From contig QVOM02000112.1 in the NCBI GenBank assembly GCA_003586115.2, positions 103,491,174-103,555,173 of the forward strand: a stretch of DNA of 64,000 nucleotides. The letters run 5' to 3'. The stretch comes from Salvator merianae (Eukaryota > Chordata > Lepidosauria > Squamata > Teiidae). The position numbers were made by a program, and so were the translations under genes. Each line of letters starts with the position of its first letter. The first letter of the stretch is position 1. This document shows, piece by piece, positions 46,406 through 58,960 of this stretch. The notes below the pieces were generated by a model. The model did no database searches. It was not told the DNA's origin and saw only the letters and a list, made by a program, of their open reading frames with translations.

Positions 46406-49400
46406 AATAGCTCATGTTCATATATGTGAAATTATCCTTCCATGAAATCAACAGGCTACAAATTATAAATAAACTTCCCCTTCTGAACTAAGCAACGGAA
46501 GGTCAACTTTTAATCTTAAAAGCACAAGATTTGCTTATTTATCATAGGCCTCTTTTCTGATCTAAGACAGCTGAGGTATACCTAAGAGTTAGATCAATTC
46601 TTCATCTCTGCCTAAGATAAAAGGGAACGCGTGACTGAGGCAGGATTTTACCCTTTCTGTTTATCAGGGACTGCCTCCATTCTGCTTGTGGTCAAGCAAA
46701 GAGGTAAAGGAGAAATGAAAAAAAGAAAAAAAAATGAGGAAAAGCAAGAAATACACTACAGTGTGTGGCTGGAATGTTTGAACATCCCAGCCCAGAAAGG
46801 TGGATCTCAGGAAATACCCTACTGACCTTTGTCTGGGACAAAGCAAGGCATCCCTAAGGATATGGTATGTCCTAACTGAACATTTTCATTTCAGGGTGGG
46901 TAGCCAGTAAAGTTAGTCCAGAGACAAAATCAACTATAGGATAGCTCTGGTGAAAACTACCTTGGTTGAAGCCTATTTCATGAAGTGGAAAGTTAGCTAC
47001 AAAGGCTGCAATCCTTCAATTTTGTCACATGACAGATGAAAGGGGTGTACAAGTCAGGGAAATGCAGGCTTTTATCCATGTGCTACGGCATGAGTTTAAG
47101 CCAGAATACACTGTTGACTACCTATGAAGACTGGGGAGACCTAGGTGGTTTTGTCACATTACCTCCAGCAGCCTTATTTTAGCCAAGCTGGATCTAGGTA
47201 TATAGTTGGTCCTCAACATGCAAGGTCAAGGTGTGTAGGAGAAACTGTGGACTGGTGGTAAGTAACTGCAGAATGATCAAAATCCAAGGAATTTTGAGCC
47301 ATCAGGGACAACTGGACCTTTTCAAGGATATTGAGACTGCGTACACAGGTAGCAAAAACAGCCATTCCAACAGAGCATGAGGCACTTGTGTTTTCATCGC
47401 ACCTCTAGTTTACTGTTTTTAGCCTAGTATATTCTTATGGGAAGAGGATCTAGCATGTGTATAATCCATCTGTGTACCATCTCCAAGCTGCCTCAGAGGG
47501 GAACATAACCTAAGTGGGGTATTCAAGAAGGTACAGAGCATGTTCTGTCCAAGGAAGGTTAAGAGTATCAAATCTGTCCACATCCAGGTTCTGGATCCTG
47601 GATAAAGGCTAGGCTTGTTTGTGTTGATGCAAGTGACAAATTGATTTAGAGATACGGTCTAAAATTACTTGAAAGCTGCGTTGAAGAAAACTGCCACTGT
47701 CATTCCTCCAGATTCAGAGGTGCTTTGCCTAAGAAGCTGGTCTCCACATTTTGAGTGCCATTGATGTGCTGTGCTATAAGGAAAACATGCTGCTGCTAAG
47801 CACAGGAAAGGGGATGTTAGTTTCCATCTATAGGATGCAAGAGCAGGGACTGCCCTGTCAATTTATGTGGACCTTGGTTGAAAGATTATCTGTATGGGCA
47901 AGGATGTGACAATGTCTCAGGATAGACAGAAAGGAACTGAATGAACTGCCTAAGGCTGCAGCCAGCTCATCCTCCCTATGTAGAGAGATGAGCTCAGTGG
48001 ATTTGCCATCCTAGAAGATTAACATCTGTTAGTACCTAAACACTGTGGATCTAGGAACAGCATTTCATTATGGACAACAGACAGGCTCAGAAGAGAGATC
48101 TCCGCAGTGGTTCCTGATGGTGGTATAATTGGACTGTAGAATGTTGTCTTGTGGAGGAGCCAGTGACTAATGGAAAGAAATGGAAGCACTTAAACAGAAG
48201 ACCATCGGGCCTACGAAGCATATAACATTCCATCGGCAGAACAAGCATGATGATCAGATAAGCTGTAGAAAACTGTGATAAACCTAAAACTAAATTTGAA
48301 GTGAGCAGACTACTAGTCTTGAGCGGCTTTCATATGAGATAATTTAAGCGTGTAGAAGGACAACGTTCACATTAAACGGAGGGTCAATAGGTGCAGATTA
48401 AGTTAGTTTGAATCCTAGGGATGCTGTAACTTGCTAGAAGATAACTGAAGTCTCTGGAGTGGAAAAACCTGGAAGACTGTGAATCAGATATCCCCTGGGA
48501 TTTCTGTTTCATCTGAGTTCACCCCAGACAGGATATCTTTCTTTAAATGAGCACTGTAAGAAGGAAATGCACATGGAGGACAAGAAGAAAGGCATGAGGG
48601 TGCCTCCCAGACAGGAAGAGGCAATGTGGGATGCCAGAAGGTGTTGGCTAAAGAGAAGCTTTTTTTCCTCTCAGCTGCCTTTTTTCTCACTTTTCATGAA
48701 GCCATCTTCATGAAAGAAGATGGAAGAGAAAGATCTTTTTTTTAAAAAAAGGAAAGAAAAGGAGGGGTTAAAAATATGGCAGATGGGATTAAAATGATGC
48801 AGAGAGAGACACAGGGGAGAGGAATGAGGGGAAAAAACCAGGGGAAGGCCACAAACTCTGAAAAAGAACAGGAAAAAGAGGCAGTTGCTTCCTGGTCAAA
48901 GGGAAGTGACAAACAGGGGCACTCCATGCTACAGAGGAATGACAAGAGACTTTTTCAGTCACACATTTCCTTGCCTTTTTCAGCAGAGCTAGAAGTCAAA
49001 ACCATCTTAGGGAGTCCTCACTGTGTACCAAAACAAAGCTAACTTTAACAAAACAGTGCATTGTATTTCACATTAGATACAAATATTTGTGTGAACATTT
49101 CTGGCAACAACAATACAAAGATGGAACCTGATGAATTTCAGTTAGAAGAGTATTCTTTAATTGTGGTACCATCTATCCCTTACACTTACTTACCAAAGCT
49201 CCTATGATAGTTCTAGGAGAAACATCTCTGATTTTAAGAATACTTTTCGGAAAGACTGCATGGGAGCAAACCTATTTAAATGTTTAAACCCTAGAAGCAG
49301 CACTCTGGTCTATGTCAGCTTGAGGAGTTTCTATAAGATTGACATGACAGCACCAAACATATGTCTGGAAGCTAGATATTGAACTAACTTCAGTTCCACC

Positions 49401-50214
49401 AAGACTGTGTTATGATAATCCACCCTGTATGCTATTTGCCTTTATTGCACCAAAGTAGTAGCTAGTTTATGAGCTGAACGTGAGAAGGAACTTCTAGCTA
49501 TAACCACTATCTTACAAGAACAGTAACTACATCTTAGAACAGGCTGAATCAGTACAAAAGAGCAACAACCACTGCAATTAGATTTAAGAAAGGCAGGAAA
49601 GAAACCCTATTTAAAAAAACACAATTCTATCAAACTATTTTTAATTACCAGTACTTCTAAGAGGCTTTAAATCCACTTTACTAAATAGTTTCCCAGGCAG
49701 GAAAATAGCTGTATGATGTTCACTTATATGAAACCAAAAGGATCTTATTTTACCTCGAAAATAATTTAATAGCTTTGCCCTCATTTCTCAAAAGACAAGA
49801 ACAATGGACAGATTTCCACCATAACTTAAACAATCACACTGAGCTGTGCCTGCTTTTAATACCTTTTCATCAAAAATACTTGAGATAGAAATAATTAGAA
49901 AAACCACAAGCTGGTTCCAGTGTTTTGGTGCAGGGCCAATCAAATTTGGATACAGATGTAAGTCAGAGAAAAAAAATAACCATGTATTCTATGCACTGAT
50001 AAATTGGGAGGAATACTTATCCTATGAACTTATTCTATGAACAGTTTTCTAATTCAAACTACTAAAAAGTCAGCTGTGTCTGTTCTGAAATACCATGCTG
50101 ATTGGGGAACTTTTTCCTTTAAATCAAAAAATTATAATAAATGTGTGCAGGAGGGAGCTTTGTCTCATTCCAAATTGCTCTTGGGAGACACATACGACAC
50201 TAAACATGGCCATG
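46406..50214. other. PAN3 intron, no recognised feature
   Basis: About 3.8 kb without identifiable repeats or genes. There is a short A/T-rich purine region with a small stem around CATCTTCATGAAAGAAGATG (48701-48720). Small open frames are not supported. Confidence 0.45.
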
Positions 50215-51053
50215 GCATACATCATATGCAAAGACATATGAACCAGACTGGAGGAAAGGGACCTTGGGGTTCTGGTTGACAGCTCAATGAAAGCGTTGAC
50301 CCAGTGTGCAGTGGCAGTGAAAAAAGCAAATTCAATGCTGGGGTAATTAGGAAGGGAAAAGAAATCAAGTTGGGAAGCGTCATGGTGCCTCTTTCTAAAT
50401 CTATGGTGAGACCACACTTGGAATATTGTGGACAATTCTGGTCACCTCACTTCAAAAAGTATATTGTGGAACTGGAAAAAGTGCAGAAAAGGGCAACCAG
50501 AATGATCAAGGGGCTGGAACACTTTCCTTATGAAATCAGGCTGTAATGTCTAAGCTTCTTCAGCCTTGAAAAACAGCATTTAAGAAGTATATAAATCATG
50601 CACGGTATGGAAAAGGTAGATAGAGAAAGATTATCTTCTCCGTCGCACAACCCTAGAACCAGGGTGTACTCTATGAAGCCAATGGGCAGAAGAGTTAGCA
50701 CCAACAAGGGGAAGTATTTTTTCACCCAGAGGGTCATCAGTCTATGGAATGTACTACTGGAAGAGATGGTGACAGCAATCACCCTAGATAGCTTTAACAA
50801 AGGGTTAGACAACATATCGGAGGACTGATGTATCAATGCCTGTTAGAATTGATGCCTAAGTACAGCCTCTAGGGTGGAGAGGCAGGATGCCTCTAAAGGC
50901 CATTTGCAGGAAGTCAAGGGCAGGTGAAGATATTGCCTTTCTCTTCTGCTTGAGAATGCCCAGAAGTAATTGGTGGGTCACTGTGTGAGACAGGATACTG
51001 GACTAGATGGGCCGTGGCCCAATCCAGCAGGACTCCTCTTATGTTCTTATGTC
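50215..51053 (+). mobile_element. CR1-like LINE 3' end
   Basis: The frame at 50304-50546 reads [18 protein letters not shown], then [20 protein letters not shown], the conserved C-terminal region of CR1 ORF2. Further on are KYFFTQRVISLWN (50709) and EEMVTAITLDSFNKGLDN. The 3' UTR carries ACTGGACTAGATGGGCCG and ends CTTATGTTCTTATG. Stops and a frameshift make it dead. It is inserted in the PAN3 intron against the gene's orientation. Confidence 0.9.
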
Positions 51054-51783
51054 TCCAAACAGCCTCACGTACCTTTGAGCATGACAAGGAACACTGTCCC
51101 TCTAGGGATGTGCTGAACTGGTTCTGTTTAGAACCTGTTTGTGATGAGTCAGGAAGAAGTTCAATGAGGTCAATACTGAACCAACCCCATCAAATTTGAG
51201 TGGTTAGATGCAGTACCAGACAGAACTTGGGATATTCAAATGAAACAGTTCGTTTGTTTGAAGCCCTCTCCCTCTCCAATCACATTCCAGGCCTCCCCTC
51301 CCTTCCCCATCAAGTTACGTTGCCTCCCCTCAGTTGTGCCCCATATGGAAGTAAAAGCATTGTTCTTTGGTAATATCTGTGGACACTGAGCCAATAAACC
51401 CACTAAGCAGCTCACAGAAAGTTTATAGTTTCTTCCCATTTGGCATTTTATTTAAATGAACTAAAGGACAAAAACCATGTTGTGTACATGTCCAGTGTGG
51501 ACATCTATTGTGCTCCATATTCAAATGACTTCACAAATATAAAAACAGTGTAAGACATACTTGTACTATCTTAAAGCATCTTCCATAATGATTTGAACTT
51601 AACTCCATTCTTATTAAAACTATATTTCATCTAACTACATTGACAATCAAGTCTTCTGCTTATCCCTAACTTATACAAATGTCTTCAAAATCAATCACAA
51701 AGACGTAAATCACCAATGAAAGTCGAAACAGGTGGACTGTTCTAACTGCAGCGGGAAATAGGCGACACAATAGGACAATTTAC
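51054..51783. other. PAN3 intron, partial TAGGGATGTG element
   Basis: At 51107 a TAGGGATGTGCTGAAC end like that of 954-1283 is seen, but its partner end is not obvious. Otherwise unique-looking. Confidence 0.4.
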
Positions 51784-51913
51784 CTTTGCAAGATCTTCTT
51801 CTATTACGTCATTCCTCATTTGGGCAGCATCCAACTGAGTATAAAATCTTGCTCCAATCATAGGCATGATATCATTTACACTTCGAAGCCTGTTTTGGTC
51901 AGTAAGCAAATAC
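51784..51913 (-). CDS. PAN3: PAN3 exon: end of pseudokinase and coiled coil
   Basis: Coding exon of 130 bp, acceptor TTGTCTTTGTTAG, donor GTAAAT. One base completes a Leu codon; then it encodes YLLTDQNRLRSVNDIMPMIG, ARFYTQLDAAQMRNDVIEED and LAK. It spans the end of the pseudokinase C-lobe and the start of the coiled coil that makes PAN3 an asymmetric homodimer. Nearly identical to mammals (Leu for Met in NRLRS). Confidence 0.97.
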
Positions 51914-52084
51914 CTAACAAAGACAATTTTTAAAAGCTACAGAAATTCTATGATATATGAAATCTTATTTTTGTTAACATAGAAAAGTAAAAATATTGAA
52001 CAAAAGGTAAGTTGGTAGAGTCATTTTTACTGGACTTCTAAATCTATAATGAGTCAAATGTCTTATCTTTTTAAAAGTTATTTT

Positions 52085-52460
52085 ATTCTGTTTATATGTT
52101 TGCATTTATTTAGATTAAAATCTCAGGATGGTAAATAAAATACACCCGAACAATCAACTCCATAAAACCATGAGACCCATGTAGTCCCCAAACCCATAAA
52201 ATGTACAACTCATACATAAATCTAAATGTAAAATGTACAACCTACAAACTACTAAATAAAAACACTACAGCAAAAGGAAATATTCAACGAGACTCTAAAA
52301 GTCTGGTGGAGTAAATGTGTTTTCAGCAAGTGCTGAAAAATACTCAATATTGTGCCTGATGTATCTCTGGGAAAGATCATTCTAAAGGCTGAGACCACCA
52401 TAAAGAAAATCTCATTTCTTTTAACTGACCCAAGGACTTTATAAGGTGATAGAATCACTA
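52085..52460 (-). mobile_element. L2-like LINE 3' remnant, reverse orientation
   Basis: Inverted tail TTTATTTAGATTAAAATCTC, CTCAGGATGG, followed by decayed L2 UTR-like sequence. Confidence 0.5.
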
Positions 52461-52779
52461 CAAGGGCTTAGTTTAATGTGTGACAAATTTATATGTAGTT
52501 CTACAATTTCTTATGCCTTCAAATTCCAGTTTTAAAACAATGATATATCAGGCACCAATAGGGAACATAGATCTTGCAGTATCACCACTGGAAAATGAGG
52601 TAACATGAAGAGAAAGTAGTGTCAACCATCCGCATGTATCTTAGTACTTTAGCAGAGTTGTAGACTAGCAAATATTTTCAAACTGAGATTATTCAGAATA
52701 AATAGCACTCTCAGTGTCTAAATTTTATGGTGCCAGTTAACATCACTTTTAGCTACACCCCACTTCTTGTCACACCTTC

Positions 52780-53010
52780 TGGTATTAAGCTGAAACATTC
52801 CTTTTCAGCCATACCTCTTGCTAAGTAGATTTAGCTAATTTCCTCTCCTATACTTTTAATTTGATTTTGCGCCTATATTTTTATGTTTTATTTTAACTTT
52901 CTTCTATTTTAATTGTTTTGTTTCTCCTCTATTTTAATTGTTCTTCGTTATACTGTTTGATCACCACCTTGAGATGTCGGTGAAGGGCAGCATAAAAATC
53001 AATCAATATA
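52780..53010 (+). mobile_element. L2-like LINE 3' end
   Basis: T-rich 3' sequence with GATCACCACCTTGAGATG, then GAAGGGCAGCATAAAAATCA and a short ATCAATATAAAT tail, typical of the L2 terminus. Confidence 0.6.
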
Positions 53011-53376
53011 AATATTTCTGCAGTACAATTCAAAGATGTCAGGTATTATGCTGTGTAATTACTGATACAATGTGATGTCATATTGCTTTGGTTCCCATCA
53101 TTACTCTGCCAAACTCCAGCAGCATTCGTGATTCCTTGTTTAGTGAGGCAGGTTATGCTGAGGCCCTCTTCCAAGATTACTCAGGGTGTATTACAGCAGA
53201 ACAGAAACTTAAAACCAAGTCTAACATTATCCACAGTATGTAAAACACAGGGAAATGGGAAACAGACATACAGGAAACAACACGGCAAAATTTTGAAATT
53301 GTTGTTAATGCTTGGCAGCAATTCAGAAATGACTTATCACTCCCTTCTTCTGTGATAATTTTTGAATGCCCAAACC

Positions 53377-53498
53377 AGCCTACTATACTTAGTATTCTCA
53401 GTGGTCTCCCATCCAAGCAGTAGCCCAGTTCCCAACCTGCAGGACAAGTAATTACACATCAGAGGTTTCAGCACAGTCCTGATATACTATCTGTGGCT
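53377..53498 (-). pseudogene. 5S rRNA-like copy (pseudogene or 5S-derived SINE)
   Basis: The + strand reads AGCCTACTATACTTAGTATT, then CTCAGTGGTCTCCCATCCAA, then GCAGTAGCCCAG and AACCTGC. This matches the reverse complement of the 3' half of vertebrate 5S rRNA, including the internal box C (GGATGGGAGACC) and the CCTGC of box A. The 5' half is more degraded, but the total length (about 120 nt) fits a full 5S. It is not a functional gene: many substitutions and a disrupted stem at the ends. Confidence 0.65.
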
Positions 53499-53781
53499 GA
53501 TTAAGCGGCTGAATAAATTTTAATTTTAAATTTCCCTCAAATCTCAGATATTCCTCTGTATCTAAAGACCTGCGAGCGATCCTCACCACAGGAATATCTT
53601 TCTGATGCCAAGTAATCATGTTGGATCAAACCATGCGTACACATGTTTTTTGTAAGTGCCTTATGAACCACAATTCAAATTTAGCAGTATTTATAAACAA
53701 TACAGCAAACAGTGTGTGTGCATGCGTGTGCGTGCGTGCGTGTGCGTTAAAAAAGCTGCTACTTATTTGGGAGCAACTTAC

Positions 53782-53921
53782 AAAATAAGATTCTTCAAAT
53801 CAGAGGAATAGTTGATTGTCACCAGTTCCATAGCCTTCTGCAAATTCTCTCTCTGAATTCCTGCCAAAGAATTGCAAGCCAAAGCCAACACAACCTTCCC
53901 AAGAGAGATTAGGTCCGCTTG
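53782..53921 (-). CDS. PAN3: PAN3 exon: pseudokinase C-lobe
   Basis: Coding exon of 140 bp, acceptor TTTTTTTCTTTAG, donor GTAAGT. It encodes QADLISLGKVVLALAC, then NSLAGIQRENLQKAMELV, then TINYSSDLKNLI and two bases of Leu. This is the helix F-H region of the PAN3 pseudokinase (ADLISLGKVVLALA takes the place of the DVWSLG helix F of active kinases). The frame is intact and the sequence essentially identical to mammals. Confidence 0.97.
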
Positions 53922-55324
53922 CTAAAGAAAAAAAGAAAATTCATTAACTGGGTAAGTAAACACTTCAGGGGTGTTACTTCTAAAGACACAATTCTTTTAA
54001 TCCAGTTCCTGAAGTTGACAAATTCATCTTCACCAATTAGAAGTTATGCACTTGTGTATTTTTTTAAATAAACAAATATAGCAAAAATTGAAATCTTCCT
54101 CCTGCTTAGTTCCCATTAGTGCGGAAAGATTTTCTGCTCGTCATCTTCATTCACTAGGAATAATCCATTTTGTCCCACTAAGTGTACTGTAGACAACACT
54201 ACTGCACCTTGATGTTCAAAACCAGTGCATATGAAATAGACCAAGTTTGGTAATTATGTGGCTTTAGAATGGTCTTTTGATAAACATACCTCCTGCCTAT
54301 AAGTGGCTATAAGGACCTTATTGTATCATAAAGTAAAATAAATTGAAGTGAGATCAGATCAGTCTATGCATAATAGAGAGACAGTCATTTCACAAAGTAC
54401 AGGATTATCATGGTCAATACTCAGAAATCTATTTCAGTTGGTCAGTCAATTGGCATTTATCAACAAGAGTGGTTTTAAAAGCAAAAGTTCTGATATTAAA
54501 AAATTAATCCCCTGAATAATCAGAACTGCATAGTTTGCAAGGACGCAATTTATCAATGCCATTTGTTCTATGAATACTATGTGGACCATAAGGAAGTAGA
54601 TCATAAGTGTCTTATTCCCATGGGAGAACCTCTGCAAACTCCTCCTTTCATATGTGGCTCACTACCAACACAGTCACATTGCTACTCAGGAGCAAAGCTT
54701 TGGAGCGAAGTATAGGCAGAAAGTCCTATTTCATTCTCAGAAGGCACATTTGGATCTATACAAAGTAATTTGCAAGTTTTGATAAGAGAATACAGCTTCA
54801 ATATCAAAATTACAAATTCCCCCCTTCATTATTTTTTTATACAATATATTTTGCTTCTCATTTAAAGAAATCCACAATCCTTACATCATAGGTTCCCCCT
54901 CAAAATGTAGTGTTTTTATATATCCTAAATCACACAAAGATCTACACTTAATTTCAAACCATCTATCATACTTGTAACCAAACTTTGCTGGATAGTGCAG
55001 CTGAAATACACTTGAGTGCCCCCAACCCAAATTTGTTATATGTAACAGGCAATGCTACCACCTTAAAAGTATGAAGGAAAAGGAAATAAATAAAACATGT
55101 TATGTATTTTCATTTAAATACAACTAGTTTTTAATATGCCTAGGTCCTTGGATGCTTTCCCGCTGATATTACTATTATAACTCTTTAGGTAGTGACTGAA
55201 GAGGTATCTTTTCACTCAGGCTTTCCCTGTATGAAAAGTTGGAATGCCTATTTTAGCATTGCTCCTGGTACTGTTCTTAACACTGTTTTTACATTAGCCC
55301 TTATAGGGCTGATCATAACCTGAA
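53922..55324. other. PAN3 intron, mostly unique
   Basis: AT-rich sequence. A fragment at about 55185-55290 resembles an L2 3' region (low certainty). No gene. Confidence 0.45.
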
Positions 55325-56225
55325 CTGCCCGAATGGATCAGACCCATTGCCCATCCAGTCCTGCAGTCTCTTCTCACAAAGGCCAGCCAGCCCACACAAG
55401 GAAGCCCACAAGAAGAGACGTGTAAAATTCAATTCAATTCAATTCATAAATTCAAATACTATGCATTCACGAATATTCACACAGAAACAAAAATGTAGTT
55501 TTCCATATTTCCAAAACTTCAATCGAACTGAACCAGTCTCTTGTTTGAGAAAATGAACAAGTCAATTTTTGCCCAAGAAAAGGACCTTTTTTCAACAAAA
55601 AAATGGAATTTTTCTTTGCAAAAAAGTGTGAAAATGAATGCTTAAAACTAGTTTTTTTGATTAAACAGTTCAAGGACAAAACAAACAAACAGCCTTTTGC
55701 TGCAATGGTGAAACAAACATGTGGATTTCATTCACGCACATCCCTACCCACCAGCAGAAGATGAGCATGCAGCTTGCTCTGCTTGCAGTATCACAGCAGC
55801 TGGTCTTCAGAGGCAGAACACTTGCTACTGATATCAGGGCCAATAGCCATTGACAGCCTTGACTTCCATGAAGTGATCCAAAACTTTTTTGAAACCAACC
55901 AAGCTGGTGGCTGACACCACATCATGTGGGAGTGAATTCCAAAATACAACTGTGTACCTTTTTTCCCCTTTTATCTGTCCTGATTTGTCCAGGTTTCAGC
56001 TTCATTTGTGATCTCTCCCTATCCATTTTGTCCACACCATGCAGAATTTTATACACCTCTATCATTTCTGCTTTCACTTGTTTCCTTTCTATACTGACAT
56101 CAAATAAACATTCAGCATCCTGGGCATTATGAAGCAGCATATCATCTCTGGCAGCCTTGCTACTTCCCAAGGAATTTAGACAGAAGTTAATTCCTCCAAG
56201 AGAACACACCACAGGGAGATTCCTG
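55325..56225 (-). mobile_element. CR1-like LINE 3' region, reverse orientation, interrupted
   Basis: The left part has GGATCAGACCCATTGCCCAT (inverted CR1 terminus). The right part, from about 55755, reads CAATAGCCATTGACAGCC, then TGTGGGAGTGAATTCCAAAA; the - strand frame contains KMDRERS and EMIEVYKILHGVDKM, the CR1 ORF2 C-terminal region. It is split by a TIR element at 55414-55746. Confidence 0.75.
55414..55746. repeat. AT-rich TIR element nested in CR1
   Basis: Left AGAGACGTGTAAAATTC and right end CACGCACATCCCTAC, which inverted is GTAGGGATGTGCGTG, the same terminus as at 954-1283. The interior is AT-rich with AATTC repeats (55428-55445). It interrupts an inverted CR1 copy. Confidence 0.65.
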
Positions 56226-57234
56226 AGACAGCATATCGGTGAGTTTAAATATCTATTTACCTATTTTGTTGCTTTTCAAAAGAAAATATATCTGAGAGCC
56301 AAATTTCCAATTTAAGCAGATACCTGAGGCAGAACATTTAATAAACTGTTCTTATTTCAAGTGGTCTGGGTACCCCATATGTAGTTCAATATTAAGGTGA
56401 AGTCACACACAATTTCATGTCCTAAACTTAAAATTTCATTTTATTTAGTCTATGCTGTAATAAAATCCTTACAATTTGTTAGGAAACTCAATAACTGTAT
56501 CTACATGTATCTGCAGAAGTACAGTGTATTAAAATAGACTTCTTCCTGTAGCTCTAAGGATTACCACTCACAAGAATGAGGAGATATTGAATTGTATCAA
56601 GATATATTAAGATTTTGTTCTCACTACTGTAAAGTTTTTAAAAAATAAAACTAAACTTGAAATCAGCTACAAAACGAGCTTCAGGAACTCTTTCCTACCC
56701 CACTTCTTCTTCCTGTGTTTTGTACTTTTCTTACCTTCATGGACTTTTTGTTTTTGTTTTGCTGCATTCTTTTATTCCCCCACAATCGCAGCAATTCTCT
56801 CTGCTTTGCCATCCTTGCTCCTCTGAGTATATCTATGACTCTATTTATGTCCACATAGTGTACTGCAGTCGGGGCTAAAACAGTCTATGAAAAACAGACT
56901 GCAGGCAACAATGCTTTATTTTCTCATGGCCCTCTTGGTCCATGCCTAACTTCTGCCTTTTCCTAACAAAATGTTCAATGGATGCCGCACAACAGGATCA
57001 AGTTGGACAAACAAAGTCTTTGAGCATGTGCGTGATGCCTCAATTAAAATGATCCAGAATAATCAAGAAAAATGGAATTTCCACTAGAACTGGTACATAA
57101 AAAAGCATGTGGCATTTGAAACCCTCACCTCAGTTATGCAATGAAGTTCTCAACTGATACAAAAGTAGATTATTTCTGCACTGGTGTAAAGCCGAATCAG
57201 CTTGAAGTGGGTTGCAGCCTCAGTTATTATGTAT
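56226..57234. other. PAN3 intron, no recognised feature
   Basis: Unique-looking AT-rich sequence. Confidence 0.45.
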
Positions 57235-57390
57235 CACTATTTGATACACTATATTATACTTTGATTGTGATCATACTTTCATCTGATTTAAAATGAACTT
57301 TGATTTTATTGTTATATCTTGTTTAATACGAACTGTTCTATAAATCATCCCGAGCGATACTAAACCTTATAAATAAAATAACTTAAACCA
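57235..57390 (+). mobile_element. L2-like LINE 3' tail
   Basis: T-rich sequence ending ATCATCCCGAGCGATAC, then CTTATAAATAAAATAAC, in keeping with a decayed L2 terminus. Confidence 0.5.
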
Positions 57391-57531
57391 GGCCCTAGAA
57401 TTTCACTTGGCTTACTGCAGCTAATGACAGGGGCCTGGGCCTTAGGAAGAAATTTTGCTGTATGTAAGATTCAGACATGGTCTCAAGAGGTCCACTGAAG
57501 ACACTGGCACACTTCATTTAAACTAAATGAG

Positions 57532-57679
57532 CTACAACATTCTTTTGTTCAGCTCTCAAATCAGGCATTTCTAAAGTCAACCAATCAAACAGAGCAATTG
57601 CTTATCTACAACATTCTTTTGTTCAGCTCTCAAATCAGGCATTTCTAAAGTCAACCAATCAAACAGAGCAATTGCTTAT
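57532..57679. repeat. Perfect tandem duplication, 2 x 74 bp
   Basis: Copies at 57532-57605 and 57606-57679 are identical over all 74 bases, each starting CTACAACATTCTTTTG and ending GCAATTGCTTAT. Very recent duplication or assembly artefact. Confidence 0.98.
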
Positions 57680-58619
57680 CTGGCCATGATGACCAAGATC
57701 AAAATACTGTTTCCTCTTTTAAAAAACGAACAAAACTTCTCACTGTTAGGGAAGGTTATAATCTCTAGATATAATATTTTTCAGCGCATTTAAAAGGAAT
57801 ATTTTTGACTGTAGCCTCACAACTCTTGAGGCTGGATGGAGCAAAGAATATCACAGGCACAAAATGCATTTATTCCCCATGGAACACAAGAAAGAGGGGG
57901 AAATGTACTTTTGCACTGCAGAAGACAACGGAATAAACATTTGTTACTAGACAGCTTAATCCACAAGAAGCAACTTCTGCAGAAAATACTCAAAGTACCA
58001 ACCGCTCAGTATTAACAATATATAAGCACCATCGGTTGCACTAGAAATTGGTGATAAGAATAGAGGCTGCCTAAGGCGATGCTTAGGTGACTGTTCCAGG
58101 AATTCATAAAATTTGGAAATCTGATACAGTGACAGCCACATTTAAGTATATGCAGAAACAAGTACTGTAATAGCAACTACTATTCTACTGATTGATTCTT
58201 GATTGTTTGTGTAAAAATCTTCAGTTCGGGACTTGAGTGAGTTTGCAGGGAGAAAAAAAAGACCTTTTTTCTGCTGCTTTAACTGTTACAAGACTTACAT
58301 CTGGGATAACTGCAAACCATATATTCAAGCACTTTAATCACTGACAGCAGGATTCTGGGGCATAGAAAAGGGAAAAAAAACAGTCTTTTTCTTTCTCCCT
58401 CCTGCAATATTCTTGCATAGTGTAGGGTAGAAAATATTTAAACTACAAGATACCCCTCCCCAAGATTATTTAATGATCTATCAGAAGATTAAACAGATTG
58501 TTTCTTTCTCCTCTCCTCTCCTTTCCCCTTCCATTTCCTTTCTCTACCTATCTCTTCACCAATACTTCAACATTATATAAAGCATAGAAATGCACAAGCT
58601 CTTCACATTCTACTGAATT
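57680..58619. other. PAN3 intron, no recognised feature
   Basis: Unique-looking sequence with pyrimidine-rich runs near 58500-58550. Nothing supported. Confidence 0.45.
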
Positions 58620-58960
58620 TTTTAAACTAGTGACTAATGGTCCTGCTCTGGGTCCTGCGAAAGATCCTACTGCTCCGGCAAAATGCAGAATGCCATCTTA
58701 TGATGGCCAGCAGCCAGGCCTTCTCTGTGGTAGCACCTTCCCTACGGAATGCCCTCTCTTCTGCTTTTTGTGAGGCACCTACCATTACAGCTATTAGGTA
58801 CCCATTAAAGACCAATGCTTTACCCAGGCATGCCCTGCATCAATGTTTGCTCTTTTCACTGACTCACCCAGGTTTTAACATGCTTTAAATTGCTGCTTCT
58901 GTGTGTGCCTGTGGTTTTATTGTTTTTTAACCTTTCCTGTAAACCAGGAATACATCTTCT
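58620..58960 (+). mobile_element. L2-like LINE C-terminal remnant
   Basis: The frame at 58637-58888 reads CHLMMASSQAFSVVAPSLRN, then ALSSAFCEAP, then RYPLKTNALPRHALHQ, matching the C-terminal L2 block (AFSVVAP-LWN-LP). Confidence 0.7.

Noticed and set aside
48700..48760. Short stem around CATCTTCATGAAAGAAGATG
   Set aside because: Arms too short and A/T-rich to support a specific element or RNA gene.
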